Part shown: piece by piece, positions 1-7,569 of the stretch
Layout: every line of letters starts with the position of its first letter
How positions within the stretch are numbered: position 1 is the stretch's first letter
Assembly (NCBI RefSeq): GCF_003355155.1
Contig: NZ_CP031320.1
Coordinates: 1,040,369 to 1,104,368, forward strand
Direction: 5' to 3'
Source: Streptomyces armeniacus
GTDB taxonomy: Bacteria > Actinomycetota > Actinomycetes > Streptomycetales > Streptomycetaceae
DNA length: 64,000 nt
Notes under the pieces: model-generated
What the model saw: only the letters and a program-made list of their open reading frames with translations
Told to the model about the DNA's origin: nothing
Database searches by the model: none
Program-made: the position numbers and the translations under genes

Positions 1-519
1 GACGCTGTCGGCGCCGCCGCCGAACGCGCCCTCGACGCGGCCCCGGCGCCGTCCCCGGACACCCACCTCGAGCGCTGGCTGGCCGTCTGCCGCGCGGTGC
101 GGGCGTGGGCGCTGGACCACCCGCACGAGTACGCGCTCATCTACGGCTCGCCCGTACCCGGATACTCCGCACCCCAGGCCACCACCGGCCCGGCCTCCCG
201 CGTCGCCCTCGCGCTGATCACCGTCGTCGGCGAGGCCGCCGCGGCGGGCGACCTGCGCGCACCCGCGGACGGCGCGGAGGCGGCGGCCGGGATGCGGGAG
301 GACGCTGAACGGCTCGCCGAGCAGCTCGGCCTGGCGCTCACGCCGACGCTGATGGCCGAACTCGTCGCCACCTGGTCGCAGTTGTTCGGGCTGGTGAGCT
401 TCGAGGTGTTCGGCCAGTTCAACCGGGTCGTCGAGGCCCGCGAGGAGTTCTTCGACCACGCCGCCGCCCGTCTCGCCCGCGGCCTCGGCATCGGGACCGG
501 GGCGGACGGCGACGCGTGA
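1..519 (+). CDS. TetR-family regulator, C-terminal part only
   Basis: The reading frame is open from the first base of the window, so the N-terminal helix-turn-helix lies outside. What remains, about 172 residues, is the ligand-binding half. It contains a stretch reading ALDHPHEYALIYGSPVPGY, typical of the WHG-type C-terminal domain of actinobacterial TetR repressors, followed by helical segments. It ends at TGA 517-519. The gene it controls is not visible here. It lies just upstream of a two-component pair, but nothing shows a functional link. The family call rests on recognition of the C-terminal domain alone. Confidence 0.8.
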   Translation, partial: DAVGAAAERALDAAPAPSPDTHLERWLAVCRAVRAWALDHPHEYALIYGSPVPGYSAPQATTGPASRVALALITVVGEAAAAGDLRAPADGAEAAAGMREDAERLAEQLGLALTPTLMAELVATWSQLFGLVSFEVFGQFNRVVEAREEFFDHAAARLARGLGIGTGADGDA

Positions 520-548
520 CGGCCGCCGCGACGGCGGCCCGGGGGAAC

Positions 549-572
549 CCCGTACTGCCCAGGGAGTACGGG
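549..572. promoter_or_regulatory. Palindrome upstream of the kinase promoter
   Basis: An 8-bp perfect inverted repeat, CCCGTACT (549-556) and AGTACGGG (565-572), is separated by 8 bp. It lies about 45 bp upstream of the -10 box of the sensor kinase gene, where an activator or autoregulating response regulator could bind. The binding protein is inferred, not known. Confidence 0.45.
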
Positions 573-615
573 TGAGCACCGCGCTCGGCTGACGCCGCCC
601 CGCCGCCCGGCGGTC

Positions 616-621
616 TAGCGT
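616..621 (+). promoter_or_regulatory. Leaderless-type -10 box of the kinase gene
   Basis: TAGCGT sits exactly six bases before the ATG at 628 and no Shine-Dalgarno is present. This is the usual arrangement when transcription starts at or next to the start codon. Confidence 0.65.
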
Positions 622-627
622 TGCCGT

Positions 628-1869
628 ATGAAACGAGCCCCTCTGCGCGACGGCCTGCCCGGCCCACCGCTGTGGCAGCGCTGGGTGGAGCGGCCCCCGG
701 CGCTGGCGCGGCTGCCCTGGCCGTCGACCCTCGCGATCACCTTCATCACGCTCGTCGGCTCCGCCTTCGCCGCCAGCGAGCAGACGGACCGCGAGGCGCT
801 CGACGTGTTCGCGCGGGTCCTGCTGGTGCTCGGCCCGGGGCAGCTGCTGCTGCGGCAGCGCCGTCCGGCGCTCGTGGCGCTCGGTACGAGCGCGGTGTGC
901 GCGCTCTATCTCGCCCTCGGGTATCCGTACGGGCCGATCTACCTCTGCGTGATCGTCGGTACGTTCACAGCCGTCGTCGCCGGGCACCGCCGCGCCGCCT
1001 GGTCCGGGCTCCTCGTGCTGTGGAGCAGCCAGGTGCTGGTCGGCGCCTGGCTGTACCGCTGGCTGCCGCCCGCGGGCGACGGCGGCAGCGACTGGAGCTT
1101 CGCCCTCGCGCCCGCCGCCTGGATGATCGCGGTCGCCGCGGCGGCCGAGGTCGCGCGGGTGCGCCGGGAGCAGTGGGCCCGCCAGCGGGAGGAGCGGGAG
1201 GAGGCGGAGCGGCGCAAGACCGACGAGGAGCGGATGCGCATCGCACGCGAACTGCACGACGTACTGGCCCACAGCATCTCGGTGATCAACGTGCAGGCGG
1301 GCGTCGGGCTCGCGCTCCTCGACTCCGACCCCGAGCAGGCCCGTTCCGCGCTGACCACCATCAAGTCCGCCAGCAAGGAGGCGCTGGGCGAGGTACGGCA
1401 CGTCCTCGACACGCTGCGCACCCCCGGGGACGCGCCCCGCGCGCCCGCGCCCGGCCTCGAACGGCTGCCGGAGCTGGCCGAGCAGGCGGCGGGCGCCGGG
1501 CTGCGGGTCAGCACCGAGACCGAGGGGCGGCCCGCGGGGCTGCCGCCGGGAGCGGACCTGGCGGCGTTCCGCATCGTCCAGGAGGCGCTGACCAACGTGA
1601 TGCGGCACTCCGCGTCCCGGGAGGCGCGCGTACTGCTGCACTACGCGGGCGACGAGCTGCGCATCCGCGTCGACGACGACGGGCCGGCCGCCGAGCGCGG
1701 GCCGGGCGGCGGCGGCAACGGACTCGTCGGCATGCGCGAACGCGCCGCCGTGCTCGGCGGCTCCGTCGAGGCGGGGCCGCGCGGCGACGGCGGGTTCCGG
1801 GTGCTGGCCCGGCTCCCCCTGTCCGCCCCGGCTACCGTGAGCGGGTCCACCGAGAAGGAGGCATCGTGA
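628..1869 (+). CDS. NarL-type sensor histidine kinase
   Basis: A 413-residue membrane kinase. Hydrophobic segments over about residues 30-180 form the membrane sensor part. A charged coiled region follows (RRKTDEERMR), then the dimerisation/phosphoacceptor box RIARELHDVLAHS, with the phosphorylated histidine in ELHDV. The C-terminal HATPase_c domain shows EALTNVMRHS (N-box) and GNGLVGMRERA (G-box). This is the HisKA_3 subclass that pairs with LuxR-type regulators, and the next gene encodes such a partner with a 4-bp overlap. No extracellular domain of size is present, so the signal is probably sensed in the membrane. The signal is unknown. The ATG start follows a leaderless -10 box. Confidence 0.92.
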   Translation: MKRAPLRDGLPGPPLWQRWVERPPALARLPWPSTLAITFITLVGSAFAASEQTDREALDVFARVLLVLGPGQLLLRQRRPALVALGTSAVCALYLALGYPYGPIYLCVIVGTFTAVVAGHRRAAWSGLLVLWSSQVLVGAWLYRWLPPAGDGGSDWSFALAPAAWMIAVAAAAEVARVRREQWARQREEREEAERRKTDEERMRIARELHDVLAHSISVINVQAGVGLALLDSDPEQARSALTTIKSASKEALGEVRHVLDTLRTPGDAPRAPAPGLERLPELAEQAAGAGLRVSTETEGRPAGLPPGADLAAFRIVQEALTNVMRHSASREARVLLHYAGDELRIRVDDDGPAAERGPGGGGNGLVGMRERAAVLGGSVEAGPRGDGGFRVLARLPLSAPATVSGSTEKEAS

Positions 1870-2531
1870 TCCGCGTACTGCTGGCCGACGATCAGCTGCT
1901 CGTCCGCGCGGGCTTCCGCGCGCTGCTCGACGCGCAGCCCGACATCGAGGTCGTGGGCGAGGCCGCCGACGGGGCAGAGGCGTTGGCCATGGTGCGCGAA
2001 CTGGCGCCCGATCTCGTCCTGATGGACATCCGCATGCCGGTGCTCGACGGCCTCGCCGCCACCCGCAAGATCAGCGAGGACCCCGGCCTGGAGCCGGTCA
2101 AGGTGGTCATGCTGACCACCTTCGAACTGGACGAGTACGTCTTCGAGGCGATCCGGTCCGGCGCCTCCGGCTTCCTGGTGAAGGACACCGAGCCGGACGA
2201 GCTGGTACGCGCCGTGCGCGCGGTCGTCGAGGGCGACGCCCTGCTCTCGCCGGGGGTGACGCGGCGGCTGATCTCGGAGTTCGCGGCCCGCTCGAAGGAG
2301 CCCGCGGCTGCCGCGTCGCTCGCCGAACTCACCGAGCGCGAGCGGGAGGTGATGGCGCTGGTCGGCATCGGGCTCTCGAACGAGGAGATCGCCCGGCGGC
2401 TCGTCGTCTCGCCCCTCACGGCGAAGACCCATGTCAGCCGCACCATGGTCAAGCTCGGGGCGCGGGACCGCGCCCAACTGGTCGTGCTGGCCTACGAGTC
2501 CGGGCTGGTCCGCCCCGGGTGGCTCGGCTGA
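1866..2531 (+). CDS. LuxR/NarL-type response regulator
   Basis: A 221-residue regulator starting at GTG 1866, inside the last codons of the kinase (GTGA overlap), so the two are translated together. The receiver domain carries the acidic pair in LLADDQ, the phosphoacceptor in LVLMDIRMP and the conserved lysine in FLVKDTEP. The C-terminal LuxR helix-turn-helix reads LTEREREVMALVGIGLSNEEIA. It should be phosphorylated by the upstream kinase. Its targets are unknown; the palindrome at 549-572 is a candidate. The last 40 bases overlap the convergent small gene at 2492-2809. Confidence 0.93.
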   Translation: MIRVLLADDQLLVRAGFRALLDAQPDIEVVGEAADGAEALAMVRELAPDLVLMDIRMPVLDGLAATRKISEDPGLEPVKVVMLTTFELDEYVFEAIRSGASGFLVKDTEPDELVRAVRAVVEGDALLSPGVTRRLISEFAARSKEPAAAASLAELTEREREVMALVGIGLSNEEIARRLVVSPLTAKTHVSRTMVKLGARDRAQLVVLAYESGLVRPGWLG

Positions 2532-2809
2532 CGCCACTCCTGCTGCTGCCAGCGCCACCTCAGCAGCACCCACAGCACGCGGCCGACGAACACCGTGCCG
2601 CCGATCCACTGCGCGGGCTGGATCCACTCGGACGACCCGTGCCAGAAGAGCGCGGGACTGGCCAGCGCGAGGAACACGGCACCGGCCAGCACGCCCCCGC
2701 TGATGAGCGCGAAGGCGATCTCCACGGTGGTGGCGTCCCGCGCGGCCTGGGACGGCGCGCTGCCCGTGGACGTCGCCGGTGTGTCGGGTGGCTGCCGCTC
2801 TGAGTCCAT
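2492..2809 (-). CDS. Small two-helix membrane protein (DUF6332-like)
   Basis: A 105-residue protein with two predicted membrane helices, around VEIAFALISGGVLAGAVFLAL and the segment with WIGGTVFVGRVLWVLL, and charged or Pro-rich ends. It resembles the short Streptomyces membrane proteins grouped as DUF6332; that family name is from memory. It overlaps the 3' end of the response regulator gene on the other strand. No function can be given. The start is supported by a leaderless-type -10 box six bases upstream. Confidence 0.7.
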   Translation of the reverse strand: MDSERQPPDTPATSTGSAPSQAARDATTVEIAFALISGGVLAGAVFLALASPALFWHGSSEWIQPAQWIGGTVFVGRVLWVLLRWRWQQQEWRQPSHPGRTSPDS

Positions 2810-2815
2810 AAAGCG

Positions 2816-2821
2816 ATTCTG
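2816..2821 (-). promoter_or_regulatory. Leaderless-type -10 box of the small membrane gene
   Basis: On the minus strand CAGAAT lies six bases before the ATG at 2809, and no ribosome-binding site is visible. The first base deviates from TAnnnT but the conserved A2 and T6 are present. Confidence 0.45.
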
Positions 2822-2943
2822 TCACCCTCCGGCGGCCCTGCGACATGCCTCGGCCAACGGGCGCCGGAGCGCCCGCGCAGGGACGGGGCGTACGGCCGCG
2901 GGGAGCCCGCGGGCCGCCTCGGCGGTGGTGCGGGCGGCGCGGT

Positions 2944-3420
2944 TCAGCGCCGGGCGGCGGCGGGGGACTTGCGGCGTACGTAGAGCTGCTTGCGCACTCG
3001 CGCCACCACGGTGCCGTCGGCGGCGGTCACCACGGACTCGAACCAGGGCAGCGCCTTGCCGCCTTCCGCGGTCTCGGCCCGTATCTCCGCCAGCCGGTCC
3101 TCGGTCAGCTCGAACTCTGCGAAGACGTCGCCGCGGCCCGGCGCCACGTACTCGATCTCGCCGGCCTTGTCCCACACGATGTACTCCTTGCCCAGCCGGT
3201 TCACGGCGAGCAGCGCCCAGAAGGGGTCGCTCATCGAGTACAGGGAGCCGCCGAACTGGGTGCCGAAGTAGTTCCGGTTGAAGCGGCCGAGCCGGAGCCG
3301 CACCCGTGCGCTGCTCCAGTCCCCGGCGATGTCGAGGACCTTGATGCCGGCGAAGCGGTACGGAGGCCACCAAGCCATGGCGCGGCGCAGGCCGTGCGGA
3401 GTGGACAGCGTCTTTCGCAT
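2944..3420 (-). CDS. DUF4442 hotdog-fold protein, thioesterase-like
   Basis: A 158-residue protein matching the DUF4442 family, which adopts the hotdog fold of acyl-CoA thioesterases. Visible are the conserved NYFGTQFGGSLYSMSDPF stretch, corresponding to the central helix and its edge, and the late segment VARVRKQLYVRRK. An acyl thioester substrate is an inference from the fold; no substrate is indicated. It stands alone between a small membrane gene and an MFS gene. The ATG start is supported by a TAGCGT box six bases upstream. Confidence 0.85.
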   Translation of the reverse strand: MRKTLSTPHGLRRAMAWWPPYRFAGIKVLDIAGDWSSARVRLRLGRFNRNYFGTQFGGSLYSMSDPFWALLAVNRLGKEYIVWDKAGEIEYVAPGRGDVFAEFELTEDRLAEIRAETAEGGKALPWFESVVTAADGTVVARVRKQLYVRRKSPAAARR

Positions 3421-3426
3421 GCCGGG

Positions 3427-3432
3427 ACGCTA
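3427..3432 (-). promoter_or_regulatory. Leaderless-type -10 box of the DUF4442 gene
   Basis: Minus-strand TAGCGT followed by six bases and then the ATG at 3420, identical in layout to the kinase, MOSC and SDR starts. Confidence 0.65.
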
Positions 3433-3542
3433 CCACGGGAGTTACTGTCCGGTAATAGGCGTGCGCGGCCCCACCGTACGGACGCGGCGCGCCCGCCGGG
3501 CCGCGGCGCCTGAACATGCCCGCCGGGCCGCGCGTACGGGCG

Positions 3543-4841
3543 TCAGATCGCGCGCCGGGCCACGTACGCGATGAGCGCCGCCACCGCGGCCAGCAGCGCG
3601 ACGGTGGTGAGCGCGGCCGTCAGTGAGAACCACTCCGCGAGGAAGCCGATGGCCACCGGGCCGAGCAGCATGCCGCCGTAACCGAGCGTGGACGCGGCGG
3701 CGACGCCGCTCGGGCCCGCGAGGGCGCCGGCCCGGCCGATGGCGATCGGGAAGATGTTCGCGAGCCCGAAGCCGGTGACGACGAAGCCCGCCAGGGCGGG
3801 CCACACCGACGGGGCGAGGGCGCCGAGCAGCATGCCGCACGCCGCCGTGGCGCCGCCCAGGACCAGGGCGCGGTTCTCACCGAGCCGCTGCAGCAGCCAG
3901 GTGCCGCTGAGCCGGCCGACGGTCATGGCGAGCGCGAAGACGGAGTACCCGGCGGCCGCGACCCCGGCGCTCGCGTCCAGGTCCTCGGTCAGATGCAGGG
4001 CGCTCCAGTCGGCGAGCGCGCCCTCCCCGTACGCGGTGCACAGCGCGATCAGCCCGAGCACGGTGACCAGCACGCCGGTACGGCGGACGGGCGCGGCATC
4101 CGTACGGGACGCGCCGCCGGCCGTGGGCGACTCCGTACGGGGCTCCGTGCCGCCCGCCGCATCCGGTGCCGTACGGGACGCGTCGCGCGCCGCTCCGCCG
4201 TCGCCCGGCGCCAACTCGTACGCCAGCAGCGTGCGCGCCGTGAGCGCCGTGACCAGCAGGCCCGTCACGGTGAGCAGGAGCAGGTGCCGTGTGGCGCTCA
4301 ACTGCCCCGCCACGAGCCCGCCGAGGCCCGCCCCGAGCATCCCGCCGAGGCTGAACGCCGCGTGGAAGCTGGGCATCACGGGCCGCCGCAGCGCCGCGAC
4401 CAGGTCGACGGCCGCGCTGTTCATGGCGACGTTGATGGCGCCGTACGCGGCGCCGAAGACGAGCAGGACGAGACCCAGGGCCAGTGCCGAGTGGGTCAGC
4501 GGCGGCAGCGCGATGCCGAGCGACAGCAGCACCGCGGAGGCGACGGTCACGCGACGGCTGCCGAAACGGCGGCACAGCCGGCCGGTGAGTGTCATGGTGG
4601 CCACCGCGCCCGCGGAGACCCCGAGCAGAGCCAGGCCGAGATCGCTGGCGGACGCGCCCGTCTGGTGTTTGATGGCGGGGATGCGCACGACCCAGCCGGC
4701 GAACAGCAGGCCGTCGAGCGCGAAGAACGCGGTGAGCGCGGCGCGGAGGCGCCGCAGCCCGTCGTCGGCGGTGCGTCGGCCCGTGCCCGCGGGACCTCCG
4801 CTGCCGGGGAGCGCGGTCCGTAGTTTGTTTATTGACGGCAC
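3543..4841 (-). CDS. MFS transporter
   Basis: About 432 residues with two halves of six membrane helices each, separated by a charged loop rich in Arg, Asp and Pro (around TRTLLAYELAPGDG to PVRRTGVLV). The conserved MFS loop is represented by GRLCRRFGSRRV between helices 2 and 3, and a second-half equivalent GRLSGTWLLQRLGENRAL is present. A start at GTG 4841 is chosen because a TATTCT box lies six bases upstream and an upstream start would run through the divergent gene. It shares its promoter region with a ROK regulator, so repression by that protein is likely. The substrate may be a sugar or sugar derivative, but this is inference. Confidence 0.88.
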   Translation of the reverse strand: MPSINKLRTALPGSGGPAGTGRRTADDGLRRLRAALTAFFALDGLLFAGWVVRIPAIKHQTGASASDLGLALLGVSAGAVATMTLTGRLCRRFGSRRVTVASAVLLSLGIALPPLTHSALALGLVLLVFGAAYGAINVAMNSAAVDLVAALRRPVMPSFHAAFSLGGMLGAGLGGLVAGQLSATRHLLLLTVTGLLVTALTARTLLAYELAPGDGGAARDASRTAPDAAGGTEPRTESPTAGGASRTDAAPVRRTGVLVTVLGLIALCTAYGEGALADWSALHLTEDLDASAGVAAAGYSVFALAMTVGRLSGTWLLQRLGENRALVLGGATAACGMLLGALAPSVWPALAGFVVTGFGLANIFPIAIGRAGALAGPSGVAAASTLGYGGMLLGPVAIGFLAEWFSLTAALTTVALLAAVAALIAYVARRAI

Positions 4842-4846
4842 AAAGC

Positions 4847-4853
4847 CAGAATA
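4847..4853. promoter_or_regulatory. Overlapping divergent -10 boxes for the MFS and ROK genes
   Basis: Read leftward, TATTCT (4848-4853) is six bases from the MFS GTG at 4841. Read rightward, CAGAAT (4847-4852) is six bases from the ROK GTG at 4859. The two boxes use the same base pairs, so both promoters can hardly be open at once. Confidence 0.5.
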
Positions 4854-4858
4854 GGGGT

Positions 4859-6091
4859 GTGACCCTGACTCGTACAACAAAGCTGGAGAGGGGCCGTGGA
4901 GCCCTGGGGCCGGCGCTCGCCCTCGTGCACACCGGACGCGCGCCCACCCGCGCCGTGCTCACCGCCGAACTCGGCGTGACCCGCGCGACCGCCGGAGCCG
5001 TCGCCGCCGAACTCGCGTCGCTCGGCCTCATCACCGTCGACTCCCGGCCCGGAGCCGCCGTCGGGGCGCAGGGCAGGCCCTCGCACCGGCTCGCCGTCGA
5101 CCCCGAAGGGCCCGTGGTGCTCGCCGCCCAGGTGCACGCGGACGGCTTCCGCGCCGCCCTCGTCGGACTCGGCGGGCGGATCGTGGCCACCGCCCCCGGC
5201 TGCATGACCGTCCACGCGGACCCCGCCCAAGTGCTCGGCGAGGTCGTCGAGTCGGGCGCCGGGCTGCTGCGCGAGACCGGACGGCGCTGCGTCGGCGCCG
5301 GGCTCGCCGTGCCGTCCGCGGTCGCCGAACCGGAGGGTACGGCGCTGAACCCGCTGCACCTCGCCTGGGAGGCGGGCGCCCCCGTGCGGGACATCTTCAC
5401 CCGCTGTCTCGCCGACGCCCGTGTCCCCGGGCCGTCCCCGGACGCGCCCGCCACCGGCTACACCGCCAACGACGTCAACCTCGCCGCCCTCGCCGAGCAC
5501 CGGCACGGGGCCGGACGCGGCGCCGAGCACCTGCTCGTCGTCGGCACCGGGCACCGCGGGGTCGGCGGGGCGCTGGTGCTGAACGGGCGGCTGCACACCG
5601 GGAGTTCGGGCCTCGCCCTGGAGGTCGGCCACCTCACCGTGGACCCGGCCGGGCGGCCCTGCCACTGCGGCAGCCGCGGCTGCCTGGACGTGGAGACCGA
5701 CCCGCTGGCGTTCCTGGAGGCGGCGGGCCGTACGCCCGGGCCCGAGGTCTCCCTGCTGGAGCAGTCGTGGGAGCTGATCCGTACGGAGTACGACACCGAC
5801 CCCCGGGTCCGTACGGCGGTCGAACTGCTCATCGACCGGCTCGGCCTGGGGCTCGCCGGGCTCGTCAACATCCTCAACCCGGACCGCATCGTCCTCGCCG
5901 GGCTGCACCGCGCGCTGGTCGAGAAGGACGGCGAACGGCTCCGCGCCGTCATCGCCGACAGCAGCCTGTGGGGCCGCAGCGGCGGCGTGCCCGTACTGGC
6001 CTGCACGCTCGACCACAACAGCCTGGTCGGAGCGGCCGAACTGGCCTGGCAGCCGCTGCTGGACGACCCGCTGCTGCTGCTGGGAGGCTGA
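4859..6091 (+). CDS. ROK-family transcriptional regulator or sugar kinase
   Basis: A 410-residue ROK protein. The N-terminal 80 residues look like a winged helix (LTAELGVTRATAGAVAAELASLGL), so a repressor role is favoured over a free kinase. The ROK part has GHRGVGGALVLNGRLHTGSSGLA, the EVGH motif and the zinc-binding cysteines in PCHCGSRGCLD. Start GTG 4859 is preferred over TTG 4832 because a -10-like CAGAAT is six bases upstream. It is divergent from an MFS transporter, the common layout for a sugar-responsive repressor and its target. The inducer is unknown. Confidence 0.87.
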   Translation: MTLTRTTKLERGRGALGPALALVHTGRAPTRAVLTAELGVTRATAGAVAAELASLGLITVDSRPGAAVGAQGRPSHRLAVDPEGPVVLAAQVHADGFRAALVGLGGRIVATAPGCMTVHADPAQVLGEVVESGAGLLRETGRRCVGAGLAVPSAVAEPEGTALNPLHLAWEAGAPVRDIFTRCLADARVPGPSPDAPATGYTANDVNLAALAEHRHGAGRGAEHLLVVGTGHRGVGGALVLNGRLHTGSSGLALEVGHLTVDPAGRPCHCGSRGCLDVETDPLAFLEAAGRTPGPEVSLLEQSWELIRTEYDTDPRVRTAVELLIDRLGLGLAGLVNILNPDRIVLAGLHRALVEKDGERLRAVIADSSLWGRSGGVPVLACTLDHNSLVGAAELAWQPLLDDPLLLLGG

Positions 6092-6096
6092 CGGCC

Positions 6097-6606
6097 ATGG
6101 AGATCCGACCTGCCCGCGCCGCGGAACTCGAGGTGCTGCGGGAGATCGAACGGACGGCGGGACAGTGGTTCCGCGACGTGGGCATGGACCTGATCGCGGA
6201 CCACGAGCCGCCGTCGCCGGCCGAACTCCGGCAGTTGCAGCAGGCCGGACGGCTCTGGGTCAGCGCGGGGGAGGACGACCGGCCGGTGGCGTACGCGGTG
6301 CTGCTGCCCGTCGACGGCTGCACCCATGTCGAGCAGATCTCGGTGCACGCCGGCAGCGCGCGCCGCGGCATCGGGCGGGCGCTGCTCGACGACGTGGCGG
6401 AGCGCGAGCGGGCCGCGGGCGTGCCCGCACTCACCCTGACGACGTTCGACGACGTGCCGTGGAACGCGCCGTACTACGAGCGCTGCGGCTTCCGGCGGCT
6501 CGCCGACGGCGAACTGACCCCGGGCCTCCGCGAGATCCGCGCGCACGAGGCCGAACTGGGCATCGACCGCTGGCCGCGCGTCTGCATGCGCCGCGAACTC
6601 GTCTGA
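6097..6606 (+). CDS. GNAT-family N-acetyltransferase
   Basis: A 169-residue single-domain GNAT. The acetyl-CoA-binding motif A is visible as ISVHAGSARRGIGRALLDDV, and the C-terminal motif as NAPYYERCGFRRL. The ATG at 6097 is five bases after the ROK stop and follows GGGAGGCTGACGGCC, giving a ribosome-binding site, so it is probably cotranscribed with the ROK gene. The acceptor substrate cannot be predicted. A short tail ending WPRVCMRREL is typical of actinobacterial relatives. Confidence 0.88.
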   Translation: MEIRPARAAELEVLREIERTAGQWFRDVGMDLIADHEPPSPAELRQLQQAGRLWVSAGEDDRPVAYAVLLPVDGCTHVEQISVHAGSARRGIGRALLDDVAERERAAGVPALTLTTFDDVPWNAPYYERCGFRRLADGELTPGLREIRAHEAELGIDRWPRVCMRRELV

Positions 6607-6727
6607 CAGGGGTACGGGCACGGGCGTACGGCCACGGGCGTACGTGACGTGGCGAGCCGGGCGCGCGCGCCGCCGTACGCCGCCCGGGCGCGGCCGCCGT
6701 TCGGGCGCGGGCGGCGCCCCGCTGCCG

Positions 6728-6733
6728 TAGCCT
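6728..6733 (+). promoter_or_regulatory. Leaderless-type -10 box of the F420-type oxidoreductase gene
   Basis: TAGCCT, six bases, then ATG 6740; no Shine-Dalgarno. Confidence 0.6.
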
Positions 6734-6739
6734 CGCCGT

Positions 6740-7123
6740 ATGGTGCCGCCCGTGATCGCCGAGAGCACGTACGTCCGCCTCGTCACGCTCCGCCGTGACG
6801 GCACGCCGGTCCCCACGCCCGTCTGGTGCGTGGCGGACGGCGGGGAGCTGCTGATCTGGACCAAGACCGACACCGGCAAGGTGAAGCGGCTGCGGAACGA
6901 CACCCGCGTAACCGTCACTCCGTGTGACGCGCGGGGCCGCACAGCGGGCGACGCCGAGCCGGTCGAGGCGACGGCGCGGCTGCTGCCGGGCCGGTCCGGG
7001 CTGGACCGCGTACGGGCGGCGATGGGCGCCAAGTACGGCTGGAAGTTCCGACTGCTGGACTCCGGCGCCGCCCTGCTGCGGCGCGGGAAACGGCCGCACA
7101 CCGGCATCGCAGTCACCTTCTGA
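6740..7123 (+). CDS. PPOX-class, probably F420-dependent, oxidoreductase
   Basis: A 127-residue protein of the split-barrel flavin/F420-binding fold. The opening YVRLVTLRRDGTPVPTPVWC and the GKVKRLRNDTRVTVTPCD segment are characteristic of small actinobacterial PPOX-class enzymes, many of which use coenzyme F420. Length fits the family (about 125-150). The substrate is unknown. It is monocistronic, with a -10 box close to the ATG. FMN use instead of F420 cannot be excluded from sequence. Confidence 0.82.
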   Translation: MVPPVIAESTYVRLVTLRRDGTPVPTPVWCVADGGELLIWTKTDTGKVKRLRNDTRVTVTPCDARGRTAGDAEPVEATARLLPGRSGLDRVRAAMGAKYGWKFRLLDSGAALLRRGKRPHTGIAVTF

Positions 7124-7243
7124 GCCGTCCGCCCCGCGGCTCCGCCCGCGCGGGAAGCAGCGCGCGCAGGGCCGCGTACTCCCGCCGGGGTACGTGCACG
7201 GCCGCTGGCCGTACGACGACGCGGACCCCTTCGTACGGCGACT

Positions 7244-7274
7244 CTCGGTAGCGAAGACAGCAACCGCTACCGAG
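7244..7274. promoter_or_regulatory. Perfect 10-bp inverted repeat before the SHOCT-ABC operon
   Basis: CTCGGTAGCG (7244-7253) and CGCTACCGAG (7265-7274) are separated by 11 bp. The right arm touches the GAGGAG ribosome-binding site at 7272-7277. It may be an operator for a TetR- or PadR-like repressor, or an RNA hairpin masking the ribosome site. Confidence 0.6.
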
Positions 7275-7287
7275 GAGCTGACCGGAC

Positions 7288-7569
7288 ATGAACACCATGG
7301 CGCACTGGGCCGACAGCGGGGGCCCCGGCCCCTGGATCCTGCTCTTCCCGCTGATGTGGGCGGCCGTCATCTTCGGCCTGGTCACGCTGGCACGCCGCAC
7401 CGTCTGGCGCGGCCGCGGCCCCTGGCAGGGGCGCGGCACGGCCGCCGCCGACCCCGCGAACGCGCCGCTCGAACTCCTGGCGAACCGCTTCGCGGCCGGC
7501 GAGATCGACGAGAACGAGTACTGGATGCGGCTGTCCGTGCTCAAGGAGAGCAAGGGAGGCTCGGAATGA
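7288..7569 (+). CDS. Small SHOCT-domain membrane protein
   Basis: A 93-residue protein with one membrane helix (WILLFPLMWAAVIFGLVTLA), a basic linker and a C-terminal SHOCT motif (LANRFAAGEIDENEYWMRLSVL). SHOCT segments are short oligomerisation modules. The stop overlaps the start of the ABC ATPase gene (ATGA), so it belongs to the transporter operon and may be a membrane-anchored accessory subunit; this role is inferred. The ribosome site GAGGAG lies ten bases before the ATG. Confidence 0.85.
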   Translation: MNTMAHWADSGGPGPWILLFPLMWAAVIFGLVTLARRTVWRGRGPWQGRGTAAADPANAPLELLANRFAAGEIDENEYWMRLSVLKESKGGSE

